Of a stretch of 16,999 bases of DNA, positions 8,509 through 15,046 are shown one piece after another (positions within the stretch are counted from its first letter, which is position 1; each line of letters opens with the position of its first letter). The notes below the pieces were generated by a model. The model did no database searches and was not told the origin of the DNA. It was given only the letters and a program-made list of their open reading frames with translations. The DNA lies in NCBI GenBank assembly GCA_948844705.1, contig CAQNVT010000058.1, positions 1-16,999 on the forward strand, in the 5' to 3' direction. Source of the DNA: an uncultured Dorea sp. Lineage in GTDB: Bacteria > Bacillota > Clostridia > Lachnospirales > Lachnospiraceae. The position numbers and the translations under genes were made by a program.

Positions 8509-8529
8509 TTTTTCAAATCACTTTACAAA
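8509..8529. promoter_or_regulatory. Candidate operator copy 2 (ROK regulator site near its own start)
   Basis: AAATCACTTTACAAA at 8515-8529 is the reverse complement of TTTGTAAAGTGATTT and differs from copy 1 by one base. It lies about 15 bp before the regulator start codon, consistent with autoregulation. Confidence 0.5.
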
Positions 8530-8544
8530 TTAAGGAATCATATT

Positions 8545-9678
8545 ATGGAAAAAAGCATAACACCCAACCAGATTAAACAAAATAACCGAAGCCTGATATA
8601 TCATTATATTTATAAGAATAGAAATGTCTCTCAGCAAGACATTTCCTATGATCTCCATTTAAGCCGTCCGACTGTTACGTCAAACCTGTCATCCATGGAA
8701 AACGAAGGCCTGATCATGAAAACCGGTCTGATCAATACCGAATTTGTCGGAAGAAAAGCCTCTGCTTATTCAATCGTTGCCGATTACCGTATAAGTATTG
8801 GTGTGGAAATTGTGAAAAAAGAAGTGAAAATAATTGCGGTCGATCTATATGGTGAAAAAATCGGCCGCATGACATACGATATTACTTATGAATATAAAGA
8901 GTCGTATTTTAAAACCGTCTGTGATAAAATACTTGAATTCAAAAATACGCTTCATATAACAGACGGACAGCTCCTCGGTATCGGCTTTGCCATGCAGGGA
9001 CTCGTCTCGCCGGACGCACAGAGCATGCTGTACGGCAAGATTCTGGACTGCACGGGGCTGTCTATAAAAGAATTTACCCAGTACCTCCCCTATCCCTGCT
9101 CGTTCATTCATGACGCGTATTGTGCGGCTTTTTCAGAAATATGGGTGTCGCCGGGAATTACGGATGCCTTCTATATCTCTCTGAGCAAGCATCTCGGCGC
9201 CGCTGTTATTTCCAAAGGAGAGATTATCACAGGAAAGCATGGCCACAGCTCCACGATAGAGCACATCCAAATGGAGCCGAAGGACGGAGCACTTTGTTAC
9301 TGCGGCAAGTATGGCTGCCTGGAAACGCTCTGCTCTTTGAATGTGCTTCTGAAGGAGGGGGAAGAGCTGGAGGATTTTTTTGAAAAGGTACGTAAAAAGG
9401 AACCTGCTTTCTCAAACCGCTGGAATATATTCCTCACAAATCTGGCCCGGGCAATCAATCTGCTCCACCTGATCTACGACACAGACTTCATCCTCGGAGG
9501 CCATCTCGCGCCATATCTGTGTGAGGAGGATCTGACCTGCCTGTATGAACAGATCGCAGAGCTGACACCTTTCCCTGAGACATCGGACTTTCTTATGCTC
9601 AGTAAGATGCCCCGGCATAACATTTCCATCGGAGCCGCTTTGACCTACATTCAAATGTTTTTAACTAATCAGATTTGA
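8545..9678 (+). CDS. ROK-family transcriptional regulator (NagC/XylR type)
   Basis: This 377-residue protein has an N-terminal winged helix-turn-helix (about residues 8-75; recognition region NVSQQDISYDLHLSRPTVTSNLSSMENEGLI) and a C-terminal ROK sugar-binding domain. The ROK zinc motif is CYCGKYGCLET at 251-261 (C251, C253, C258), with H240 as the probable fourth ligand and sugar contact. The N-terminal DxGxT ATP motif of ROK kinases is absent (IGVEIVKKEVKII), so it should be a regulator and not a kinase. It is divergent from the SDR-led operon and shares its 230-bp control region, so it is most likely a substrate-responsive repressor of that operon and of itself. A short AAGG ribosome site precedes the ATG. 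The DNA encoding its N-terminus is more AT-rich than the rest. Confidence 0.9.
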   Translation: MEKSITPNQIKQNNRSLIYHYIYKNRNVSQQDISYDLHLSRPTVTSNLSSMENEGLIMKTGLINTEFVGRKASAYSIVADYRISIGVEIVKKEVKIIAVDLYGEKIGRMTYDITYEYKESYFKTVCDKILEFKNTLHITDGQLLGIGFAMQGLVSPDAQSMLYGKILDCTGLSIKEFTQYLPYPCSFIHDAYCAAFSEIWVSPGITDAFYISLSKHLGAAVISKGEIITGKHGHSSTIEHIQMEPKDGALCYCGKYGCLETLCSLNVLLKEGEELEDFFEKVRKKEPAFSNRWNIFLTNLARAINLLHLIYDTDFILGGHLAPYLCEEDLTCLYEQIAELTPFPETSDFLMLSKMPRHNISIGAALTYIQMFLTNQI

Positions 9679-9683
9679 GAACA

Positions 9684-10898
9684 CTATATCTTTTTTATCC
9701 TCCCGATCGCTGCCACTGTATTTTCATAAGACCCAAACGCTGTCAGCCGGAAATATCCTTCTCCGCTCGGCCCGAATCCGGAGCCGGGCGTTCCGACTAC
9801 GTTCGCCCTCTCAAGCAGATAATCAAAGAACTGCCATGAGGTCATTCCCTTCGGTGTCTCCAGCCAGATGTACGGTGCATTGACACCGCCGGATACGTTG
9901 TATCCGGCATCTTTCAGACCCTCATAAATAACCTTCGCATTTTTCATATAATAAGCAACCTGTTCCTTAAGCTGAGCCTTTCCCGCCTTGGAATAAACAG
10001 CCTCACCCGCCTTCTGTACGATGTACGGCGCGCCGTTATACTTCGTCCCGTGTCTCCTTGCCCACAGCGAATGAAGCATCACATCCCCAGCCTTTACAGC
10101 CTTCGGAATGACCGTCGCACCAAGGCGCACTCCGGTAAAGCCTGCATTTTTTGAAAAACTCCGAAGCTCTATTGCACAGGTTCTTGCGCCCTCGCATTCA
10201 TAAATACTGTGAGGAACATCCTCTTCTGAAATATATGCCTCATAAGCCGCATCATAAATGATAACTGCTCCGTTTTTATTCGCATAGTCCACCCATTCCT
10301 GGAGCTGAGCCTTTGTAATCGTTGAACCGGTCGGATTGTTCGGAAAGCACAGGTAAATAATATCCGGCGTTTCCTTCGGAAGCTCTGGTGCAAAATTTGT
10401 TTCCTTCGTACACGGCATATAAATCACATCGCTCCATGTCTCGGTCTTCTCATCATAGGTTCCTGTGCGTCCTGCCATTACATTGGTATCCACATAGACG
10501 GGGTAGACCGGATCACAGACCGCAATCTTATTCTCCTTTGCAAAGATCTCCTGAATATTTCCGGAATCTCCTTTTGCACCGTCGGAAATAAAAATCTCAT
10601 CGGTACGGATATCACACCCCCTGTCCTGATAATCATGCTTCGCCATGGCGCTTCGCAAAAATTCATAGCCAAGATCCGGCGCATAGCCGCGGAACGTCTC
10701 AGCATGAGCCATCTCATCCACCGCACTGTGGAGGCTTTCAATGATTGCCGGCGCAAGCGGCTGCGTCACATCACCGATTCCCAGCCTTATAATGCTTTTG
10801 TCCGGATTCGCTGTCTGAAAGGCCGCTACTTTTTTCCCGATCGTGGAAAACAAGTAGCTTCCCGGTAATTTTAAATAATCCTCATTTACTTTGAACAT
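9684..10898 (-). CDS. dapL: LL-diaminopimelate aminotransferase
   Basis: DapL converts tetrahydrodipicolinate directly to LL-2,6-diaminopimelate using glutamate and pyridoxal phosphate, bypassing the acylated intermediates of the DapD/C/E route. The 404-residue protein begins with the family's characteristic N-terminus (MFKVNEDYLKLPGSYLF) and has LGIGDVTQPL at 39-48. FPNNPTG at 185-191 and the PLP-binding lysine K250 in SFSKNAGFTGVRLG also match. Length and motifs fit a class I/II fold aminotransferase of the DapL group. The ATG at 10898 is preferred because AGGAG lies eight bases upstream; a GTG three codons earlier overlaps that site. It is the last gene of the glnA-ANTAR-dapF-dapL operon and catalyses the step before DapF. 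Its end is only five bases from the end of the convergent ROK gene. Confidence 0.95.
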   Translation of the reverse strand: MFKVNEDYLKLPGSYLFSTIGKKVAAFQTANPDKSIIRLGIGDVTQPLAPAIIESLHSAVDEMAHAETFRGYAPDLGYEFLRSAMAKHDYQDRGCDIRTDEIFISDGAKGDSGNIQEIFAKENKIAVCDPVYPVYVDTNVMAGRTGTYDEKTETWSDVIYMPCTKETNFAPELPKETPDIIYLCFPNNPTGSTITKAQLQEWVDYANKNGAVIIYDAAYEAYISEEDVPHSIYECEGARTCAIELRSFSKNAGFTGVRLGATVIPKAVKAGDVMLHSLWARRHGTKYNGAPYIVQKAGEAVYSKAGKAQLKEQVAYYMKNAKVIYEGLKDAGYNVSGGVNAPYIWLETPKGMTSWQFFDYLLERANVVGTPGSGFGPSGEGYFRLTAFGSYENTVAAIGRIKKI

Positions 10899-10935
10899 AC
10901 TATTCACTCCTGACTTTTTATATTTTTATAATTAC

Positions 10936-11787
10936 CTATCTGGTATCCGGCAGATCGATCTCACCGTCAAACACAACTGCGGCAGGCCCTGTCATATAGA
11001 TCCGGTCCAACTCCCGGTCCCATTCAATCTGCAGATCGCCGCCCAGGAGCCTTATCGTTACCTGATTCTCTGTAAAGCCGTTTAAGATACAAGCCGCTGC
11101 AGCCGCACAAGCTCCGGTGCCGCAGGCAAGCGTCTCTCCCGAACCGCGCTCCCACACACGCATTTCTGCCGTTTTCCGGTCAAGGACTTTGACAAATTCC
11201 GTATTGATCCTCTGGGGAAATCTATCATGATTTTCAAATTTCGGCCCGATCTTTTCAATTTCCAGACCCTTTACATCCTCCACATAGACGACTGCATGAG
11301 GATTCCCCATAGAAACGCCCGTCATCCGGTATTCTATTCCGTCAACAACAATCGGAGCATTCAGGACACGGTCCCGAGGATTTTCCATTACGATCGGAAT
11401 CCTTCCCGCCTCAAGCTCCGGCCTTCCCATGTCAACCCTTACAAGCACTGTCTTTCCGTTCTTTACCGTCAGATCCAGATATTTGATTCCGCCCAGGGTC
11501 TCTATGGAAATACTGGTTTTATCTGTAAGGCCGTAATCATACACATATTTTGCCACACAGCGGATGCCGTTTCCGCACATCTCGCCTCTCGATCCGTCCG
11601 CATTATACATCTCCATTTCAAAATCTGCTTTTTCGGACGGATTTATCATGATCAGCCCATCCGAGCCGATTCCAAAATGCCTGTCACTTACAAACCTTGC
11701 TGCCGCCGAAGGATCATCTATCCTCTCCTTCAGACCATTTACATAAACATAATCATTTCCCAATCCATGCATTTTTGTGAATTTCAT
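10936..11787 (-). CDS. dapF: Diaminopimelate epimerase
   Basis: DapF epimerises LL-diaminopimelate to meso-diaminopimelate, the precursor of lysine and of peptidoglycan cross-links. The 283-residue protein starts with the diagnostic KMHGLGNDYVYV. It has both active-site cysteines, C71 in MCGNGIRC and C222 in ACGTGACA. Other conserved blocks are GSDGLIMI (41-48), SMGNPHAVV (159-167) and RVWERGSGETLACG. Its ATG follows the stop codon of the regulator gene immediately, with a GAGAGG-type ribosome site inside that gene, so the two are translationally linked. It acts on the product of dapL, 37 bp downstream. Confidence 0.97.
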   Translation of the reverse strand: MKFTKMHGLGNDYVYVNGLKERIDDPSAAARFVSDRHFGIGSDGLIMINPSEKADFEMEMYNADGSRGEMCGNGIRCVAKYVYDYGLTDKTSISIETLGGIKYLDLTVKNGKTVLVRVDMGRPELEAGRIPIVMENPRDRVLNAPIVVDGIEYRMTGVSMGNPHAVVYVEDVKGLEIEKIGPKFENHDRFPQRINTEFVKVLDRKTAEMRVWERGSGETLACGTGACAAAAACILNGFTENQVTIRLLGGDLQIEWDRELDRIYMTGPAAVVFDGEIDLPDTR

Positions 11788-12345
11788 CTAAAAGGTTCCT
11801 CTCTCCATCATACTTAATATCATCTCTGCCGTCTCTGCCATATTGGTTCCGCTGTCCATACTGCTCTTCTGCAGATACCTGTGCGCCTCTTCCTCCGACA
11901 TCTGATTCCGTTCCATAAGAAGCGCCTTTGCTTCCTTAACTGCCGCCTGTTGTCTCGGATTCCGTGCTCTTTTTTCTTCCCGTCTCTTCTTTCGCCGGCG
12001 TTCCATATTTTCCAGCATCATACCGGCTGTTTCCAGAAGCACATAGGCCTTGATCGGCATGGGAATTCCCACAATACCATCCATAAGCCCGGTATCCCAT
12101 TTTTCCTTAGACGCTACCAGCAGTATCTCAAAGCTTTCAGGCAAATATTCCCGAAGCTCCGTATACACCATGTCCTTCAGCTTATAACCGCATACAACAA
12201 TCCCCTCATCCAGAGCATCCGCAAAATTCATCGCCTGTGCCCCCGAGGTACACACTCCGGTAACCGTCATGCCTCCCCGCACCAGAAGATTCCTTATTCC
12301 GGCTGCATTATCCCGATTCGGAAATGCAACGATAATGCCTGTCAA
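11788..12345 (-). CDS. ANTAR-domain response regulator with degenerate receiver (NitR-like antiterminator)
   Basis: This 185-residue protein has a receiver-like domain (about 1-110), a very basic helical linker (RRRKKRREEKRAR, about 116-128) and a C-terminal ANTAR RNA-binding domain (about 130-183: AKALLMERNQMSEEEAHRYLQKSSMD followed by AETAEMIL). ANTAR proteins bind paired hairpins in leader RNAs and prevent termination. The receiver lacks the phosphorylated aspartate: the expected position lies in GIVVCGYKL, and the acidic pair is also poor. The conserved lysine survives in PIKAY. It is therefore probably controlled by ligand or protein contact and not by phosphorylation. It starts at TTG (12345), set by a strong ribosome site. 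It lies 56 bp after glnA, whose leader holds a terminator-like hairpin, so glnA is the likely target. Related ANTAR proteins next to glnA have been reported in clostridia. Confidence 0.85.
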   Translation of the reverse strand: MTGIIVAFPNRDNAAGIRNLLVRGGMTVTGVCTSGAQAMNFADALDEGIVVCGYKLKDMVYTELREYLPESFEILLVASKEKWDTGLMDGIVGIPMPIKAYVLLETAGMMLENMERRRKKRREEKRARNPRQQAAVKEAKALLMERNQMSEEEAHRYLQKSSMDSGTNMAETAEMILSMMERGTF

Positions 12346-12350
12346 GCCGA

Positions 12351-12358
12351 CACCTCCT
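12351..12358 (-). promoter_or_regulatory. Strong ribosome site that selects a TTG start
   Basis: The minus strand reads AGGAGGTG, five bases before a TTG codon at 12345. No ATG in this frame lies nearby, and the protein beginning MTGIIVAFPNRD has a normal receiver start, so TTG is the likely initiation codon. Confidence 0.75.
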
Positions 12359-12401
12359 GTCTCTCATTATAAGTCCTCTGCCAAGTCGTAACAGAAAGCG
12401 C

Positions 12402-13733
12402 CTAGATCACATGCAGATATCTGGAAAGCTCCCAGTCAGTGACCTGCCCGCGGTACTCTGCATATTCCTTTGTTTTTGCCTTAATATATTTTTTAGACAG
12501 ATCCGCACCAAGCACTTGTTTGATGTATTCATCCTTTTCGAATTCTCTTGCCGCCTCCAGAAGGCTTCCCGGAAGCCTTTCGATCCCGGCCTCCTTCCGC
12601 TCACCCTCTGTCATCTCAAATATATTACAGTCTACACTGGCCGGCGGCAGGATCTCATTTCTGATACCGTCAAGCCCCGCTGCCAGGCATACCGCCAGAG
12701 CAAGATACGGATTAGCCGACGGATCCGGGCTTCGAAGCTCGATCCGGGCCGAAGAACCATTTAATGAGGGCACACGGATCAGCGGCGTCCTGTTTTTTGC
12801 AGACCATGCGATATAAACCGGCGCCTCATATCCCGGAACAAGACGTTTATAAGAATTCACAAGCGGATTCGTAATAAAGCTGATCGCCTTGATATGCTTC
12901 ATAATTCCTCCGATAAAATAATACGCCTCTTTACTGAGTCCCCTCTCATCGGATCTGCTGGCAAAAGCATTTTCACCGTTCCGGTTCAGAGAAAGATTGG
13001 TATGCATGCCGGAGCCGCTGACTCCGTACTTGGGCTTCGGCATAAAGGTTGCGTGGAGTCCGTGCCGCTTCGCGATCGTCTTGACCACCATCTTAAAGGT
13101 CATGATATTGTCTGCCGCCAAAAGCGCTTCCGCATACCGGAAGTCGATCTCGTGCTGGGCCGGTGCGATCTCATGATGGGAGGATTCGATAACGAAGCCC
13201 ATTTCCTCCAGAGTAAGTACGATGTCCCGTCTGGCATTTTCTCCCAGATCAAGCGGCCCCAGATCAAAATAACTTGCCTGCTCATGGGATATGGTTGTCG
13301 GGAGTCCGTCGTCGTCTGTATGGAACAGGAAAAACTCGCACTCCGGCCCTACATCCATGGTATAGCCCATGTTTTCTGCTTCCTTAAGCGCTCTTTTAAG
13401 CACATATCTGGGATCGCTCTCAAAGGGAGTCTTATCCGCCTTATAAACATCACAGATCAGGCGCGCCACCTTTCCCTGCTGGGGTCTCCATGGAAAGATC
13501 TCGAATGTATTAAAATCCGGATAAAGGTACATATCCGAATCCTCGATCCGTGCAAATCCCTCAATAGATGAGCCGTCAAACATGCACTGATTATTTAATG
13601 CCTTCTCCAGCTGGGCGGGTGTTATAGCCACATTTTTAAATGTTCCGAATATATCGGTAAACTGCAGGCGGATAAAGCCTACATCCTCCTCTTCCACCAG
13701 ACGGATGATATCCTCCCGGGTGTAATTATTCAT
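12402..13733 (-). CDS. glnA: Glutamine synthetase type I-alpha
   Basis: Glutamine synthetase makes glutamine from glutamate, ammonia and ATP and is the main entry of ammonia at low supply. The 443-residue protein has the GSI beta-grasp N-terminus and the [21 protein letters not shown] block (50-70), in which R62 corresponds to the feedback-inhibition arginine of the Bacillus-type enzyme. It also has metal-binding PECEFF (130-135), [10 protein letters not shown] and [16 protein letters not shown]. The length and the lack of the 25-residue insert and adenylylation tyrosine of GSI-beta place it in the feedback-inhibited alpha group. AAGGAGG precedes the ATG by eight bases. It heads the operon with the ANTAR regulator, dapF and dapL, and is preceded by an attenuator-like leader. 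Confidence 0.97.
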   Translation of the reverse strand: MNNYTREDIIRLVEEEDVGFIRLQFTDIFGTFKNVAITPAQLEKALNNQCMFDGSSIEGFARIEDSDMYLYPDFNTFEIFPWRPQQGKVARLICDVYKADKTPFESDPRYVLKRALKEAENMGYTMDVGPECEFFLFHTDDDGLPTTISHEQASYFDLGPLDLGENARRDIVLTLEEMGFVIESSHHEIAPAQHEIDFRYAEALLAADNIMTFKMVVKTIAKRHGLHATFMPKPKYGVSGSGMHTNLSLNRNGENAFASRSDERGLSKEAYYFIGGIMKHIKAISFITNPLVNSYKRLVPGYEAPVYIAWSAKNRTPLIRVPSLNGSSARIELRSPDPSANPYLALAVCLAAGLDGIRNEILPPASVDCNIFEMTEGERKEAGIERLPGSLLEAAREFEKDEYIKQVLGADLSKKYIKAKTKEYAEYRGQVTDWELSRYLHVI

Positions 13734-13764
13734 AATTTATTCCTCCTTACCTTTGGGGTGATAC

Positions 13765-13842
13765 GGACTCGCTTCGCTACGTTCCACACGTCTTGGACTC
13801 GCTCCGCTCGTTGGGGACGGGGCAGCCTCGCTCCGCTACGTT
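13765..13842 (-). repeat. Three copies of a GC-rich repeat in the glnA leader
   Basis: On the minus strand, three related units occur: AACGTAGCGGAGCGAGGC (13825-13842), AACGAGCGGAGCGAGTCC (13795-13812) and AACGTAGCGAAGCGAGTCC (13765-13783). Each carries an AGCGRAGCGAG core. They are far more GC-rich than the flanking leader and the nearby intergenic DNA. They read in one direction, 30 bp apart, and have no coding role I can see. Confidence 0.75.
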
Positions 13843-13855
13843 CCCCCGTCCCCAA
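13811..13855. repeat. GC-rich inverted repeat (REP-like) in the glnA leader
   Basis: TTGGGGACGGGG (13811-13822) and CCCCGTCCCCAA (13844-13855) form a perfect 12-bp stem around a 21-base loop that contains the first AGCGGAGCGAG repeat. It directly abuts the T-run of the upstream terminator-like hairpin. The GGGGACG end is shared with the palindrome at 14997-15038, suggesting a dispersed repeat family. Confidence 0.65.
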
Positions 13856-13888
13856 AAAGGGCGTTCTCATGCCTTGATGAAAACGCCC
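13854..13888 (-). terminator. Intrinsic terminator/attenuator hairpin in the glnA leader
   Basis: In the minus-strand transcript, GGGCGTTTTCAT pairs with ATGAGAACGCCC (12 bp, one G-U) around the six-base loop CAAGGC and is followed by TTTTT. This is a textbook intrinsic terminator. It lies about 10 nt after the predicted glnA start point and before the gene, so it would end most glnA transcripts unless relieved. A terminator role for the small gene ending at 13954 is also possible. Confidence 0.7.
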
Positions 13889-13904
13889 TTGTCTCATTTG
13901 CTTA

Positions 13905-13933
13905 ATTATAATTATAAACCCGGACTTTGTCAA
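13905..13933 (-). promoter_or_regulatory. Near-consensus sigma-A promoter of the glnA operon
   Basis: The minus strand has TTGACA (13928-13933), a 17-bp spacer, and TATAAT (13905-13910), both hexamers matching consensus. The predicted start point is near 13898, giving a leader of about 165 nt. Such a strong promoter just before a terminator hairpin fits control by attenuation. Confidence 0.8.
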
Positions 13934-13953
13934 CGCGGCAAAGTGCAAAGTTT

Positions 13954-14163
13954 TTAATCTTCGTCATCCAGCCAGTACTCATCATCCAGGCCATTATAAT
14001 TATTGCCGTTATTACATCCGCAATTGATCCCATTCTTGACCGGTGCCAGGAAAAATCCTTTGATCATTCCCAGAAGTATGCAGCAGATGATAATCAATAC
14101 CTTCTCCGGCATCGTCCAGTCCCTTGTGAAAAAGTACTTAATGTCTTCCCATATCTGTCTCAT
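13954..14163 (-). CDS. Small single-helix membrane protein of unknown function
   Basis: This 69-residue protein is not one I recognise. It has a short charged N-terminus, one hydrophobic helix at about 21-41 (KVLIIICCILLGMIKGFFLAP), a short Cys/Asn/Gly-rich stretch (NCGCNNGNNYN) and an acidic tail ending DDEYWLDDED. It is credible as a gene because AAGGAGG lies eight bases before the ATG and a TATAAT is present upstream at 14214-14219. It is upstream of glnA in the same orientation, and the glnA promoter begins about 20 bp after its stop codon. A link with nitrogen metabolism is possible but unsupported. Confidence 0.7.
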   Translation of the reverse strand: MRQIWEDIKYFFTRDWTMPEKVLIIICCILLGMIKGFFLAPVKNGINCGCNNGNNYNGLDDEYWLDDED

Positions 14164-14195
14164 GTCTTGTCCTCCTTATTGTCCAATATACTCAT
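14160..14195 (-). other. Possible 11-codon leader peptide overlapping the small membrane-protein start
   Basis: An upstream ATG at 14195 opens a frame encoding MSILDNKEDKT. Its TGA stop overlaps the ATG of the 69-residue protein (ATGA). AGGAAGGG lies eight bases before the upstream ATG. The arrangement would couple translation of the two frames, but the frame is short and could be chance. Confidence 0.35.
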
Positions 14196-14213
14196 AAGTA
14201 TTTCCCTTCCTAA

Positions 14214-14219
14214 ATTATA
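14214..14219 (-). promoter_or_regulatory. -10 box for the small membrane-protein gene
   Basis: The minus strand reads TATAAT about 50 bp before the ATG. No clear -35 hexamer stands at the right distance in the A/T-rich sequence, so only the -10 element is supported. The remainder of the 163-bp divergent gap shows no clear promoter for the plus-strand phosphotransacylase gene. Confidence 0.35.
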
Positions 14220-14326
14220 ATCTATTTTTTACAAAAATAAAAGTGTTAAATTAAAAGAAAATATGATAGACTATTACTGATTAATGTTCACACAGGACTT
14301 TTATAGCGATAAAGGTGGTAATAAAT

Positions 14327-14971
14327 ATGGGACTTGCAATTCCTATAGAGACAAGTGCACGTCATATACATATGTGCCAGAAAGATTTTGAAATTTTATT
14401 CGGAGAGGGACGCACGCTTACCTTTAAGGCAGAATTAAGCCAGCCGGGACAGTACGTCTGCGAGGAGCGGATCACTGTCAAGGGCCCTAAGAGTACCTTT
14501 GAAAACGTTGCGATCCTCGGCCCTTTCCGTCCCGAAACACAGCTTGAAATATCCATGACCGATTCAAGGAAGCTCGGGATTCCCGGAATCATCAGGCAGT
14601 CCGGAGATACCGAAGGGACCCCCGGATGTACCCTGATCGGACCTAACGGTTCCTTAGACATTGACCATGGCGTAATTGTCGCCAAAAGACATATTCATAT
14701 GACGCCGGTGCAGGCAATGCAGTTAAATGTCAAGGATAATGATGATGTGTTTGTCATCACAGAGAGCTATGAACGCTCACTTATATTTGCCGACGTCGTA
14801 GTCCGTGTCAGCCCGAAATTCGCCCTTGCGATGCACGTGGACACAGACGAGGCGAATGCATTTGCCAGCGACAGCACTCCGAGCGGTGTGATTCTTAAAC
14901 TTTTCAGCGGGAATACCTATAACCTCCAGAAATGGGCAGAAGAGATCCAGAGCGGGATCCATCGGTTATAA
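14327..14971 (+). CDS. pduL: PduL-type phosphate acyltransferase (phosphotransacylase)
   Basis: PduL-family enzymes exchange CoA for phosphate on acetyl- or propionyl-CoA, giving acyl-phosphate that acetate kinase can use to make ATP. The 214-residue protein has the two zinc-binding histidine motifs of the duplicated fold: SARHIHM (H13, H15) and AKRHIHM (H122, H124). Conserved VKGPK at 51-55 and ILGPFRPETQLEIS at 63-76 also match. The ATG at 14327 is chosen because AAAGGTGG is eight bases upstream; a GTG at 14315 overlaps that site. The first histidine motif begins about ten residues from the start, so the N-terminal encapsulation peptide of microcompartment PduL proteins is absent and no shell genes are nearby. 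It is probably the cytosolic housekeeping enzyme for acetate formation. Confidence 0.93.
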   Translation: MGLAIPIETSARHIHMCQKDFEILFGEGRTLTFKAELSQPGQYVCEERITVKGPKSTFENVAILGPFRPETQLEISMTDSRKLGIPGIIRQSGDTEGTPGCTLIGPNGSLDIDHGVIVAKRHIHMTPVQAMQLNVKDNDDVFVITESYERSLIFADVVVRVSPKFALAMHVDTDEANAFASDSTPSGVILKLFSGNTYNLQKWAEEIQSGIHRL

Positions 14972-14996
14972 TTACTAAAAGGGACAGGGTATTTTT

Positions 14997-15038
14997 AATT
15001 GGGGACGTAGTAAAATCAATTTTACTACGTCCCCAATT
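14997..15038. repeat. Long perfect palindrome between convergent genes (REP-like)
   Basis: Two 20-base arms, AATTGGGGACGTAGTAAAAT and its exact complement, surround a two-base centre. They sit between the end of the phosphotransacylase gene and the end of the phosphofructokinase gene. GGGACAGGGTATTTTT precedes the left arm but has no partner on the right. Neither strand has a clean T-run, so this looks more like a repeat element than a classical terminator, though it may block transcription from both sides. Confidence 0.8.
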
Positions 15039-15046
15039 GCACTTAA

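Noticed and set aside
12894..13571. Plus-strand open frame of 225 codons inside glnA
   Set aside because: It is an antisense shadow of a highly conserved glutamine synthetase gene; the composition is low-quality and no motif is seen.
13765..13842. CRISPR-like array from the 30-bp-spaced repeats
   Set aside because: There are only three imperfect units with short intervals of about 12 bp, no cas genes, and part of the spacer sequence belongs to an inverted repeat.
13734..13898. Glutamine riboswitch in the glnA leader
   Set aside because: The known glutamine-binding glnA RNA is mainly cyanobacterial, and I do not see its three-way junction; a terminator hairpin plus repeats explains the sequence better.
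13920..13945. Inverted repeat ACTTTG / CAAAGT overlapping the glnA -35 box
   Set aside because: It has only six-base arms with a nine-base gap; too weak to call an operator without comparison to relatives.
14327..14971. Bacterial microcompartment locus suggested by PduL
   Set aside because: No shell proteins or diol/ethanolamine enzymes are in the window, and the N-terminal encapsulation peptide is missing.
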